A DNA stretch of 30,429 nt. It comes from Conoideocrella luteorostrata. Taxonomy: Eukaryota > Ascomycota > Sordariomycetes > Hypocreales > Clavicipitaceae. The notes under the pieces are model-generated. The model did no database searches. It was not told where the DNA came from and worked only from the letters and a program-made list of their open reading frames with translations. Within the stretch, counting starts at the first letter, position 1, and the number at the start of each line of letters is the position of its first letter. The translations under genes and the position numbers were made by a program. The stretch spans positions 1 through 30,429 of the forward strand of contig JASWJB010000428.1 in assembly GCA_032433595.1 (NCBI GenBank), written 5' to 3'. Positions 1 through 9,833 of this stretch are shown one piece after another.

Positions 1-524
1 TTGGAAGAACGGAAAATAAATTGTCTCCCACGACAGCTAGGCACTTTGAATTCAAAGCCCCGCAAGCAGCCCCCGGAAATCAAGGTCGTAAATGATCAAT
101 GACCGAATTTCAATCTTGCTTCACTGTCCACACTTGCTCGCTCTAGGAATGGAGGCGGCAAGCTCTAGCAAATTTTGAAGCGGGTCGACCGACGTACGTG
201 TCTTTCGTTTGAGTCGGATGCGATTACGATACAAACCTGTGTAGAGTCCAATGGGTTGACATTCAAGCCGGCCAGTGCGGCCGAGCTCATCCTTTGCAAC
301 TGTCGCACAACACCGAACAAGCGAGCGTGTGCGTGTGGAAGAAAAAAAAAAAATAAGTCAGCCAGGAAAGATCGCTAAAGAGCCAATGCGACCCCCACAG
401 TGCCATTCTTCTCAATCACCATATTTGCACTGTACTTCTGAAGCTCGGCTTCACCTTCAGTGACATCAACCCCAAAACGTCTGTCACAACTGCCCGTCTG
501 CGCGCCAGCGCAACAACAGGCCCG
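1..524. other. Intergenic / 5' region of EF-hand gene
   Basis: No convincing gene is seen here. The frames in both directions are short, mostly lack an ATG, and resemble no family I know. The stretch contains a purine tract (about 340-355, a run of A) and a C/T-rich part before the ATG at 525. It is most simply the promoter and leader of the EF-hand gene. A gene entering from beyond the left edge cannot be excluded. Confidence 0.4.
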
Positions 525-1334
525 ATGGTACTTTTCCTGCCCCTCCCTCGAAAATTCACCCAGCACCTTTGAATAGCCTCAAGAACACGCAAGCTAACCC
601 GACCAGCCGCCCAAGCGCAAGCCCGCCGCCGCCGCCGCCTCCACAGGCGCTCCGAAAGCTCGCCAGTCGAAACTCGCCAAGGAACATAACATTTCTGCCC
701 AAGAAGAGATCGAAATAAAAGAAGCATGGAGCCTGTTCTCGGAGCCTATGGACGGGGAGAAGAATGGGGTGTTGCCAATAGATGATGTTAAATCCGCACT
801 CATGTACGTTTGTTTCTGAAGCCGCTCCTCTCTTCGTCATTCTGCAAACTGCGAGCAGAGCTCTCTCTTCTCCTCTTGGCATACCTTTTACCTACACAGC
901 CCCCCCCATCCAAACGCAAGCCCATTAGAAGATACCAAAAACTAACGTCAAGCAGAGCCCTAGGCGTCCCGCCCTCTTCACAGTCCGAACTCCGCGAATT
1001 CACAGAAATTCTGGACCCCGATTCGGACGGATACGCCACCTACGAGCCCTTCTTTGCCATCTGCGCGCTCAAGTTCCACGCTCGCGAGCAGAATGACTCC
1101 GACGTCGCCCACCAGGCGCAATTAGATGAGGCGTATCGGCTCTTCACGAACGGCCAGGAAGGTCCTATCACGCTCGCGCATTTGAGGCGCGTCGCGGCCG
1201 TGCTCAAGGAGGAGGTTGATGAGGAAGTGCTCAAAGATATGATATTGGAAGCGAACGGGGGTGCTGGGGTAGCGAGGGGCGTGAAAGTAGACGAGTTTGA
1301 CGGCGTGATGAGGAGTGCTGGTGTGTGGAGGTGA
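525..1334 (+). CDS. EF-hand calcium-binding protein (calmodulin/centrin-like)
   Basis: Proposed exons are 525-527, 607-803 and 956-1334, giving 192 aa. The first exon would be only the ATG, followed by a GTACTT donor and a CTAAC...CAG acceptor at 606; the protein then begins MPPKRKPAAAAAS. This start is chosen because the exon 2 frame has a stop just upstream of the acceptor and no in-frame ATG. Intron 2 (804-955) has a GTACGT donor and a CTAAC branch site. The basic, Ala-rich N-terminus is followed by four EF-hand-like helix-loop-helix units. Only the second loop (DPDSDGYATYEP) keeps the D-x-D-x-D-G pattern; the others look degenerate, so few sites may bind Ca2+. The architecture fits the calmodulin/centrin (Cdc31) superfamily, but which member cannot be decided. 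The next gene is convergent. The exon 1 assignment is tentative; exons 2-3 are firmer. Confidence 0.8.
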
Positions 1335-1868
1335 CATATATTCTTGACTTGGGGTTAGTCCCAAACTACGTCTCAATGTTTAGTTATTGGACTCCCTTGA
1401 TTGTCCATGGACGTTGGGTTGCTTGCACTATAAAACTGGAGTTGGGGATAGTTGGAACGCACGGACATCTTTGCTCTTTTTCTGGTCCCGGCGCTCTATC
1501 ATTTGTTTGAGTGGCCAAAGGATCAAGCACTTGCATGCAACTCTAAAGATAGGGTTGAGGTGGGACAGCCAAATATCTTGATACTTTGTATTTAGCATAC
1601 GCATGGGACCAATTGCCCGCATTCTATAGAGGGGTCTCTTCTCGTTGATTCTCAAACATGGCCGTGATATCCTCTTCTGTAACGCCGCGAATCCATCCGT
1701 GCACAGAGCCTCTTTTAGGCTTGGCATTAAGACCTTAGAATTCTGATGGAAACAACAAAGGTGTGTGTAACAGGGGTCTGCTTTTGTCCCTATCCTGATT
1801 TCCCAACGTAAATAGCAAACACAATCAATAGCAAAAATATTGCAAATCATATCGTGGCACGTCCTACA
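1335..1868. other. Convergent intergenic region with an orphan exon-like frame
   Basis: This separates the 3' ends of the EF-hand gene (+) and the eIF4E-like gene (-). Most of it is presumably two 3' UTRs. On the minus strand at 1719-1624, a 31-codon frame after an AG ends in TAG and has coding-like composition (...GWIRGVTEEDITAMFENQ...). It is treated in the findings as a possible alternative last exon of the eIF4E-like gene. Confidence 0.4.
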
Positions 1869-2860
1869 TTATGGCACTGATGAAGCGTCCACTGGAAGTT
1901 CGGGTTGATTTTTCGCATCTGCCTCCGCCTTCTCGGTGCGCTTTTGGGAGTCTAGCACTGCTTGCAACTCTGGTGGTGCCTTGAACCCGGCATGGTCTTG
2001 ATGTTTCTTGTAAAAGTAGTTGTCAGGTTTGGGGCGGATCTCCTGAGGGAGTTCCTCCAATATGCAGGCAAGCATGCCATCGATAGACTGTTGTTTTGAT
2101 GAATCGCGGTGCCAGACGGTGATGAGGTGTGAATTAAAGCGGACCGATAGGCCAACACCACAAAGCTGGTCGTCTACGTTTATCTCGAATGTTAGCACAA
2201 GGATTTACTCTGAGCGGACGCCGTGAAGGCGAAGATGACTATATAATCCCCACTCCATGTTATTAAGGACAGCTACTCACTTTCATCGAGAACACTTTGC
2301 AACTTCTCGCCAATAGCTAGGAGCTGTACTCGCGTCCAAATATCAGGGCCTGCTGACTTGGGTACCCGAAATGTCCAGCTACCGCCGTTGATGTTTCGGC
2401 GATCTTCCCAAACGGGCTTGAAACCTTGCTTGAAGAGGTAGATGGATTCGCGCATCTTGATCTGATCCACGGGGGTGTTGTTGTTGTATCGCCAAAAGTC
2501 CTGGACAGATTCGATCGGGGAGCCAAGCTGCTCGAGCTGGACGTTGTATTCGTCATTGTCGGACTTGTGATCCTTGGACTGCCTAGAGCAAAACAGCATG
2601 TTAGCGGGCATATTGTGGTTTCCAGCGAGGGGCTGGTTACTGCGGTCGATTATAATACGACAGCATTCAGAGAGGGGCGAGCATGCTCACCTGTCAAAAT
2701 AGACGTTCCAGTAATGCTGTGTCGGCAAGGGCCGCATGGTCTTTAGAAAGTTGCGCTTGGCATCGTCACGCTGTTCGGCTGGGGATTGGGCATCATTAGC
2801 GGATGTGCTTTGCGACAGTCCAGACAGGCCGCGGGTGAAGAGCTGTGGTCGCATCGACAT
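1869..2860 (-). CDS. eIF4E-family mRNA cap-binding protein (4EHP/class II-like)
   Basis: Exons on the minus strand are 2860-2691, 2582-2281 and 2173-1869, giving 258 aa. The introns have GTGAGC/GTGAGT donors and TAG acceptors, and the phases join. The start is the first ATG of the exon 1 frame (MSMRPQLF); upstream codons in that frame have no ATG. The eIF4E fold is recognisable: HYWNVYF, QDFWRYNNN, the P-x-WED motif (FKPVWEDRRNINGGSW), DIWTRVQLLAIGEKL, and a C-terminal DQLCGVGLSVRF...ITVWHRD. Family members bind the m7G cap and act in the cytoplasm in translation initiation or repression. The positions matching human W46 and W56 are Tyr here, and the segment between them is longer than in canonical eIF4E. 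This points to a 4EHP/class II-like paralogue rather than the main initiation factor. The C-terminal tail is charged and not recognised. Family membership is sure; the subclass is inferred. Confidence 0.88.
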
Positions 2861-4555
2861 TTCGCGGGGATATGAAGCTGTGTTCTTGTCCTTCTCGGTC
2901 TTCTCTTGGTAAGGCAGCAGAGAGGAGTTGAAGACCAAGTACCAAGGACCAAAGTAAATCGTCCTGCCGTCAAAGAGAGAAACGGCACCGCGTGTTGATG
3001 GTCATTGGCCGTGTATGTCTGACAAGGAGCCATCCTCCTCACTGCAACATCGGTGTTACAGCGCAGTAACCGGCCGGTGGAGGGGCTGCAGCTTGCCAGT
3101 GACGGCATTCAGTGGCTTGGCGGCGGGGCTTCCAGGCGTTTGAGACGAAATGAGCAGGCGCAGCCGGGCGGACCTGGATACAGTTGACCGCTAAATCCCT
3201 CGCAGCGGCGGCCCTGAAGCTAAGGCCATTCTGGGCTGCTCCAAGCCAGTGACATGTAAGACCTACAGTATGTGGCATAAAGTTTTTAGATAACTGATGA
3301 CGCAGAAGATGCCTGAACGCCAGCAAACACTTTATGCCTCCCACCCAAGACACCTCGGTACATCCCCTTTCCGTTCGGCGAATTTACCCTGCAACCCTGA
3401 AGTTTGATCTGTCAGACTGGCTTGCCTGGAACCCCTGTCCTTCCTCCTTCCCTGTCAGCTGCCAAGATGATCTCGATGCTCGCGATGCTCCAATCCTTCT
3501 TCCAAGGATTTCAAAATACACATCGTTCAACGTACCCCGATACTATCCATTATTGCAAGTCGACATAGTCGTTTTGGCTCCCGAGAGCATTCATTGTATG
3601 GCATAATCGCCACCCAGTGGTATGTTCCAACCCAGCGGCCAGCATCGAGTGGTTTGTCCACCACGTGCAAGCCAGAGTCAACTTGAACCAGATCGAAACT
3701 TCTCCCGGCCACGTCGCTTTGAGCCACGAGAACAGAGTTGATTCGTCGTCGCAAAATTTGGACGTAACTTATTCGAGCTGCTCTCAACAGCATATACTTC
3801 CTACCGGCGCAAGCGACTTGCTGTGCCAACGCACGAAGTAATTGTTGTCCCCGACGGCGTCCTCGCACCAATATCGATGCATGCTTGCTGTGATCTTTTG
3901 TGAGCCTAATTTCCACTACTGTTCCATCTCTGCAATTGAACACTTCGGCACTCTATACGGAGTAGTAGAGCTGGCAGTCCATAGAAACGCAACAACATGG
4001 CTTAGTGGAAGACTAGGGCCATACATGCTGTGACCGTTTCAGACGCGTTGGTTCATATCAGGGAGTTGTCTCACCTTTCGCTGTGCATGGTTGGATTTAT
4101 ATTTCAGTGAACTTTTCTCATACGTAGGAACTGTAGCCCTCCTGGCTTACACACCTGACACAGTAAGGCGTCCGAAGCATATAGTTAATCAGAAAGAAGA
4201 ATACTAAGACTAGGCTGTCTTAAGTTCAATTATGTTCCTGCGTGGCCTGTCCGGAAATATTATTGACACGTCCTCCGTATTAGTTGGGTTTTGTCCAAAT
4301 GTCAGACACATTGTCTTCTAGCAATCCTCACAATGTAGCGCGGTTTGACGAGATCAAAAGGCCCGGTCAATGTCGAAGCGCTTCTACGAGAGACTATCAA
4401 GTTAATATTGTGGTACTCGTTTAGCTACTTGCAGACGAACAAGAAATTACAATGGATAAATGGGAGGTGGAGGATGCTCCTCCGAATGGTCCACGAAATT
4501 GTCCGGTTCAACGGCGGGAAATCGGAATATCACCAGGTGAGGGTGAGAACAAATA
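2861..4555. other. Long non-coding island, left part
   Basis: About 1.7 kb without a gene I can support. 2861-3340 is the presumed promoter and leader of the eIF4E-like gene. The part from about 4080 becomes AT-richer and lies downstream of the integrase relic on its coding strand. There, a purine stretch (ACGGAGGACG on the minus strand, about 4269-4278) is followed by TGTCAATA (4268-4261). That is how a polypurine tract and 3' LTR start look in Ty3/gypsy elements, but no second LTR was found. The frames at 3334-3606 and 3527-3943 resemble nothing I recognise. Confidence 0.35.
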
Positions 4556-5290
4556 TCAAATTGTCAAGAAATCCTGGATATACAATGCCATCACATCATC
4601 TTGCAAGAGTAGCAGCTGAGTAGCCCCTACTTTCTTAGTAACCTGGCTACGTAGGTATCTCAAAAAAATTAGACTTGTCTCCAGATTCGGTTCTCGCTCC
4701 AAGTTCACATCCTCGAGTTCTTTCACCTCCATCTCGGTCAGGTCACCCACACCCTGATGCATGGAAAAGAGTTCAAAACACATCATGGACATTGCAGGAC
4801 TGGTGCCTACACTTGACAGGTGTCTGTTGTTGAGGTTCACATTGATGCTCGGGATCGTCTGATGCCAGGAATCCAGTGAAACCACATCTCTTTACGTAGC
4901 CTATTTCATTAGTTGACCTTTCATTAACCGGACACTGCGTTTAGCAAGTCTAGCTGATGCTGGATGAGAGACTGATCTAAATGTGATTGTTGTTCCATGT
5001 TTCTCCACTATAGCCTGAAAGGTCAAGTTCTTGCAGTGAGATCCAATGTCGGAGTAAATACCTCCGGGCTATCCAAAGATCAAGCCCTAATGATTACTCC
5101 ATGCCTTAGCGACAGCCTTCCCCCGAAGCTTCACCATGGGACTGTGCCAAAACAAATTTCGTCATGTAGTTAACCACGATCAGCACGTATGTGTCATCAA
5201 TACAACTTGGCTGATTATGCAGTCTAAAACCCTCACCCCGGCTCATCCTGTCCCGTTTGCAGTTGTCATCTGTCTAATGAACTGTAGTTG
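4556..5290 (-). mobile_element. Degenerate Ty3/gypsy integrase relic
   Basis: Read on the minus strand, this block shows a broken retrovirus-like integrase core spread over frames interrupted by stops. In order: a zinc-finger remnant (CKRDRMSRGEGFRL, about 5265-5224), the first catalytic block (DDTYVLIVVNYMTKFVLA), the second block (PGGIYSDIGSHCKN, where D-N-G would be expected), then HPASARLAKRSVRLMK, and the end of the core (WHQTIPSINVNLNNRHL...GTSPAM, near 4860-4790). The matches to the Ty3/gypsy pattern HP-x-S-x-G-LAER and W-x-x-x-x-P-x-INxxxNxR are by family knowledge. The stops and the D-to-N, G-to-R and E-to-K changes fit G-to-A mutation, as left by RIP. No reverse transcriptase, gag or intact LTR pair was seen. 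It is a dead fragment, and the element boundaries are unknown. Confidence 0.75.
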
Positions 5291-6306
5291 GTTTCCGTAG
5301 CCTAAGTCCTCACGCACGTATCATTCTTCATCACAGTCAAAGATTGTCTGGCTCCGTAGTATCGGACCTGCCTGAGTTGCTAATAGCTGCATTATCGGCC
5401 TAGAGGCAAATTTGCTCCTGCCTAAAAGAAAAGTTTTATTTCCGTGCGTTCTCTCATATACCTTTGTACACAAAGTCGTCTGGAGCAGATACCTCCCATT
5501 CATGTAAAGTTCAGCAGCGCGTCCACACCACCGTCGATTACCGTTAAACCTGTATATTAATGAACCTCACAAAAGAGTAAGCCTAACGTATTGTTTTGGT
5601 CCAAAAATTATAATTCATTTGCCGCATATAAGTCTACAGCATGTGTCAAATCTCCCTGTCGAAATATTTATCTTATCGCCGTCGTCATCAATAACAACAT
5701 CCGTCATTAACAAGAATCCTCACCTTTCCCAACATTTCCCCTTCTAAGAAAACAACTACTCCAAATCTTCGGCTTTTCATATTTGCCAAACAACATGCTC
5801 ACCTAAGACCAAGATTCCGAGACATCAAGTCACTAGAAAGAACTCCTCCTTGAGCAAACTGGCTGCTCAAGGGCTGTCAAACATGGACAGCTCCCATACT
5901 GAGTCGACTTCAATGATGACTGACATTGATGCTTCGTCCCACGTGGAAATGGGGTTGGGGAGTAGGAGTAGGGTACCAAGCGCAATGCAGAGCATCAAGT
6001 CTACATAGGAATGTTGAGCATGGCAAGGTAATAAAACAAGCATATAGATATTGGTTCAGATAATTGTTGGTGGAGGGTGGGGTTCAGGTTATACATAAGT
6101 TTTCTCCCTCTGAATACATAAAACGGTGTTTGATTCAATGTCATAATCATTCCCTAGGTAAAAATGGTAGTTTTAAACACATAAACAGACCCTTAAGACG
6201 CTCCCAAACACCAGCGCTTGTTGCAATCTTGAACCTCGCTCGTCTTATTTCTCGTCCACGTCACTATGTGATGTGTAACCATCTCACACTAGAGCACACT
6301 TCTCAT
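5291..6306. other. AT-rich stretch with possible small (+) transcription unit
   Basis: No recognised gene. 5500-5700 is AT-rich and probably belongs to the relic island. From about 5700 the plus strand becomes C/T-rich, as in fungal leaders (CCTTTCCCAAC, then CAAACAACATG). A frame open from 5748 then runs to a TAG at 6006-6008 with a Ser-rich coding-like text (KLAAQGLSN, DIDASSHVEMG, VPSAMQSIKST). An AATAAAA follows at about 6031. See findings. The remainder, to 6306, is the 3' flank of the kinesin gene. Confidence 0.35.
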
Positions 6307-8194
6307 CTACACATTCTCCCTCATTCCAAGTGGCATGCGAACGCTTTCCTCATTCTTGAATCGAGACAGATCTCCGCCAATGAGTTTCCTCAGGTTGCCC
6401 ATATCCTGCAAGTATCGATGCATCTCGTCCTGCAGATCATCCCCACCCGATGTGCTATCTGAATCGTATTCATCGTCATAGTAATAGTCGCCATCCTCTT
6501 CGTCTGATAGATCCTCAGCGTTCTCCTTCTCCGCCTCTCCTGCCGGCTGTGCCTTAATGCTCACTGCAGGAATAGGGTTCTTGAGACTTTCCACAGCCAA
6601 CTTGAGGTGCAATTTGAGAGCCTCGTTCTCTGTCTGTAGCTTCTTGATCTTGCTCTCAGCTACCATGCTGCGCTCCTCCATCATGCGCTGCATAGTTGTG
6701 ACACGGGTCTGGTATTCTTCCAATCTCTCTTCTGCCTCCTTGGCATTCTTCTCCCGCTGTCGGGAGTCCGAAACAGACAACTGCAGCTTTCGGATTTCTT
6801 CAGCCATCTCGGCAATCTGAGCATCCCGTTCCGCTGTGGAGATGTGATCCTGGTTGACGATAGCGCGAGTTCTGATACGTTTGGCCTGGTCGGCATATCG
6901 CAGCGTCGACAGAGTTTCATCGTAGTCAGACGGCGCAATGCAAGCAATCATGGCCGTTTTACTGTTCCCGCCAAGTGAGTCCTTCAGTAGCCATGTAAGA
7001 ATAGAGTCTCGATACGGCACGATGTCCTTTCGCTTGCCCGATCGTAGCGCCTTGGGGTCCGCCAGGGACGCAATTACTCGACCAAGCGTCGTGAGTGACT
7101 TGTTGATGTTGCTTCCTTCACGAAGGCGTGCCCCGGTTGCTTCAGTGGACTTGGCTCTTTCGCTTCCTGCCAAATCCACCAATCTGATACGGGAGCTTCG
7201 TTCTGTCGTCTCATCCGTCTCCATATCATGGTGAATCTGCTTCAACATGATTGTGAAAACAGCGTGGCTTCGGCTACTTGTGTCGTTCATTTTTGTGCTT
7301 GCTGTAGTGCGCGACTGGTCTCCATTCTTCATAAATCTCAGGATCTCGTTGATGTTTCGCACAGGAACCTCGGTTAAATCCTTGACGTAAGGTCCCTCGG
7401 TCGGTGACTCACGAATTTTGAGGTAATTCGGTGGAGCGTGGGGTACCACCGGCACAAGCAAGTCGCGCACATGCTCGTTGTAGACTTCAAAGTAAGATAC
7501 CCTGACATTATAGGCGATGTTCGAATTTTCATTTTGGGCTGCATCGATTCGCTCGAACAAGTCTTCGCAGGTTCGAGGAATGAGACCAGGTTGTTCGGGT
7601 GTCCCCATCATAGTATAGCTCTTTCCGGAGCCGGTCTGTCCATATGCGAAGATGCAGGTGTGGTATCCCTCAAAGTTGTGATCAAGAAATTCCTCTCCCA
7701 AGCTATTGTACACATCCTCCTGGTGCGCATAGTGTGCGTCACCCATATCGTGGCTCCAAAAGCTGTTGTCAAAGGTGAACTTTTTGTCCTCTATGATCTT
7801 TCGAGACTTAGGTATGGGGCTGTCGACTGCATCTTGGTCGGGTGCTCGCAGAGTAGTGAGTTGTGTAATAGGGTCCATTTTAATCAGGCATCGTGTCTTT
7901 CGTTCGAGTTCTATTTCACACCGAGTTAGTCAACATCAACAGGGAAAGCAGGCAGCTAATAGCAGATGATAGACATGTTCAACGACGAAGAAAAACGAGA
8001 ACAGAACGTGGCTTACCTCTTTGCAAAAAAGCCCGAACACGAACCACGACCCTGACATTTCCTCCTCCGTCCATCCTGGAAAGTAGAGGCACGCTCCCAT
8101 CTCGAGACCGAAGAGAGGGCGTTGAAGCAGAGGAACGGACCTGACGACCTTCGGGGGTTCCTGTAGACGGCATCAATCGCGCATCGATGGCCAT
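6307..8194 (-). CDS. Short kinesin-3-type motor protein
   Basis: Exons on the minus strand are 8194-8017 and 7910-6307 (GTAAGC donor, TAG acceptor), giving 593 aa. The start is the ATG in ACCATGG. The motor domain covers about residues 46-410: VRVVVRVRAF, P-loop GQTGSGKS (150-157), switch I SSRSH (271-275), switch II DLAGSE (305-310) and NKSLTTLG. The spacer KALRSGKRKD before IVPYRDS corresponds to loop 12, the basic 'K-loop' of kinesin-3. A coiled coil (about 420-520) and an acidic tail (DLSDEEDGDYYYDDEYDSD) follow. The product walks along microtubules using ATP. The motor sequence fits the Unc104/KIF1 family, but the FHA and PH cargo domains of full-length Unc104 are absent. This resembles the short Neurospora kinesin-3 Nkin3, a motor linked to mitochondria. 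The cargo is inferred only. It is transcribed divergently from the AT-hook gene. Confidence 0.93.
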
Positions 8195-8933
8195 GGTACG
8201 CAATGTCTCTTGAATGTGTAGTATATCGTCGTGGAGTCGCTGGCGGAGAATGCACTACATTATCTGAGCCTTAGCGACTATATGGATTAATCAAAGCAGG
8301 AACACCCGCCAATCCGCCAACCTATTGCGGCAGCACCTTTGGGCAGTACTAGTACTGAAGTACTCTGTAGTCCGGATTTGTTTACTAGCGCCCTCTACTG
8401 TTGCCAGGGCCAACAATACAGGTCCGACAAGTGGGGCTGTGATGAGCCAATCATTAGGTGGTTGCTCGACAGGTGGGATGACATTGTTGTTGTCGCTAGA
8501 CAGGAGAAAGCGAACTAAAAGTAATGCACACGTTCCCCGCACAACGTCTGTTCCTTATGGTCACCTATTTTGTCGTCCAATTTCGCAAAGAATCGCGACC
8601 GCGAAGCGCCAGTGATTGATGGCTGCGTTACGTCGCGTCTAGCCTTCTTCGTTTCGCATTCGTTCTTTTCATGGCATTCACACCATCCAACTCTTCCATT
8701 CTCCCTCCACAATTTTTGGTTTTCTCTCCTGCTGTCCGTTTCTTTTCATTTCTTTTCCTTTGCTTTCCTTCTCCATCGATGAACAATAAGTAAAAGGGGA
8801 AAGGAAAAGTCTCTTTTATAACTTGCGACGCGATACTTGGAACTTTCTTCTCCCACACCTGTCGTAAGAACACTACCTCGTCCACCACCACCAAGCTTCA
8901 CAGATCCTTCCTTCACAAATCGTCTTCCCGATA
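8195..8933. promoter_or_regulatory. Divergent promoter region (kinesin / AT-hook)
   Basis: 739 bp between two divergent starts. The right side, about 8690-8930, is strongly C/T-rich (CTTTTCATTTCTTTTCC and similar), a common feature of highly expressed fungal promoters and leaders. A palindromic AGTACTAGTACT lies at 8345-8356, with a third AGTACT at 8359-8364. No gene is seen; the frames here are short and lack family resemblance. Confidence 0.5.
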
Positions 8934-9571
8934 ATGGCGAAACTTAGAGAGTCGCTTGGCGCTACTGCAGCAGAGCCTGCGGCGGAGCCCCGAAAAAGAG
9001 GCCGTCCCAAGGGTATCACCAAGGATGGTTTACCAGCGAAACCCTATGTGCCAACCGGACGCCCGCGTGGTAGACCGAAGTCTGCCAACCCCAAAGTCAA
9101 AGTACCCAGTGGACGCCCACGCGGCCGTCCCAAGGGCAGCGGCGGCACCACCTCTGGTGTGAAGAAAACACCAACGAAAACTGGCACCGCTTCAGCAGGC
9201 AAGCGCGGTAGACCAAGCAGGGACGCTGCTGGCGGTCGCGCCGCCACGACAGCAGCGACAGCAAAGGGTGGGCCGAAGAATGGGAGAGGTAAAGGACGGA
9301 AGTCCGAAACTGGGGTTGCAGACAAGCTTGCTGAAGATGCCACTGATGGGGATAAGAATGAGTCCGATAATAGCGACAAGGTCCCCGATGATGCGGACAT
9401 GCACGAGGTTTCAAGCGATGACGAACACCAAGACAGCAATGGTGAGTAGCCATGCTCACGCAACATTGTATATTAGTCTTTTCTCATCTTGCCAACCTCG
9501 AAGCAGCAGCGGCCGAGGGGGACACTAGTCAATCGCCGTGGCTCTCAAAATTGACAGGATACTTTTCTTGA
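8934..9571 (+). CDS. AT-hook (HMGA-like) chromatin protein
   Basis: Exons 8934-9441 and 9507-9571, 190 aa. At least four AT-hook cores (RGRP) lie at residues 22-25, 45-48, 63-66 and 91-94, each flanked by Lys/Arg/Pro/Gly. A Gly/Lys/Arg linker (about 110-123) and an acidic Ser/Asp/Glu tail follow. This is the layout of HMGA/HMG-I(Y)-type proteins, which grip the minor groove of AT-rich DNA in the nucleus. Unspliced reading ends at a TAG (9447-9449) that lies inside a consensus donor (G|GTGAGT). Splicing to CAG at 9506 continues in frame to AAEGDTSQSPWLSKLTGYFS and a TGA, which looks like a real C-terminus. Three tandem AGs at 9503, 9506 and 9509 all keep the frame, so A/AA/AAA variants are possible. 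The start has the context ATAATGG. Identity as a generic AT-hook protein is firm; the targets are unknown. Confidence 0.87.
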
Positions 9572-9833
9572 CGTGTTGCTACCACAGAGAAGCCTTGCGT
9601 GAAGGGATAGAACCCGCGCCTCCCCTGGATCGGGTCGATACGGCGAATGAGGCGTAATATGGCTGATTTTTTTTCTTGGCTTGGAATTGGGCGGGATCAT
9701 AACTACTATATTGTTCATTACGATTTTTCAATACTCGACGTTATTTGCGGCATGCCATCCACCATCAAGTATTCATAACATTGTGACGGGCATTTATCTC
9801 AATGTTATATGTATAGACCGTTGCCACCACGTT

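Noticed and set aside
1428..1850. 140-codon minus-strand frame after the eIF4E-like gene
   Set aside because: Its text has many Cys/Met/Ile and no recognisable pattern. A different frame over the same bases (1624-1719) looks more like real coding sequence.
3527..3943. 138-codon minus-strand open frame in the gene-poor island
   Set aside because: It has no family resemblance and Arg/Leu-rich composition typical of an antisense chance frame, and it lies in a region with no splice-compatible neighbours.
4261..4311. Possible LTR start with polypurine tract
   Set aside because: TGTCAATA after a purine stretch is suggestive, but no matching end or second copy was found, so no LTR is annotated.
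5321..5503. 60-codon minus-strand frame next to the integrase relic
   Set aside because: It could be upstream pol sequence of the same element, but I see no motif, so it is not included in the relic call.
9044..9466. Long antisense frame over the AT-hook gene
   Set aside because: It is a Leu/Pro/Ser-rich mirror of the Gly/Arg/Pro/Lys-rich AT-hook coding frame. The sense frame has clear repeated RGRP cores.
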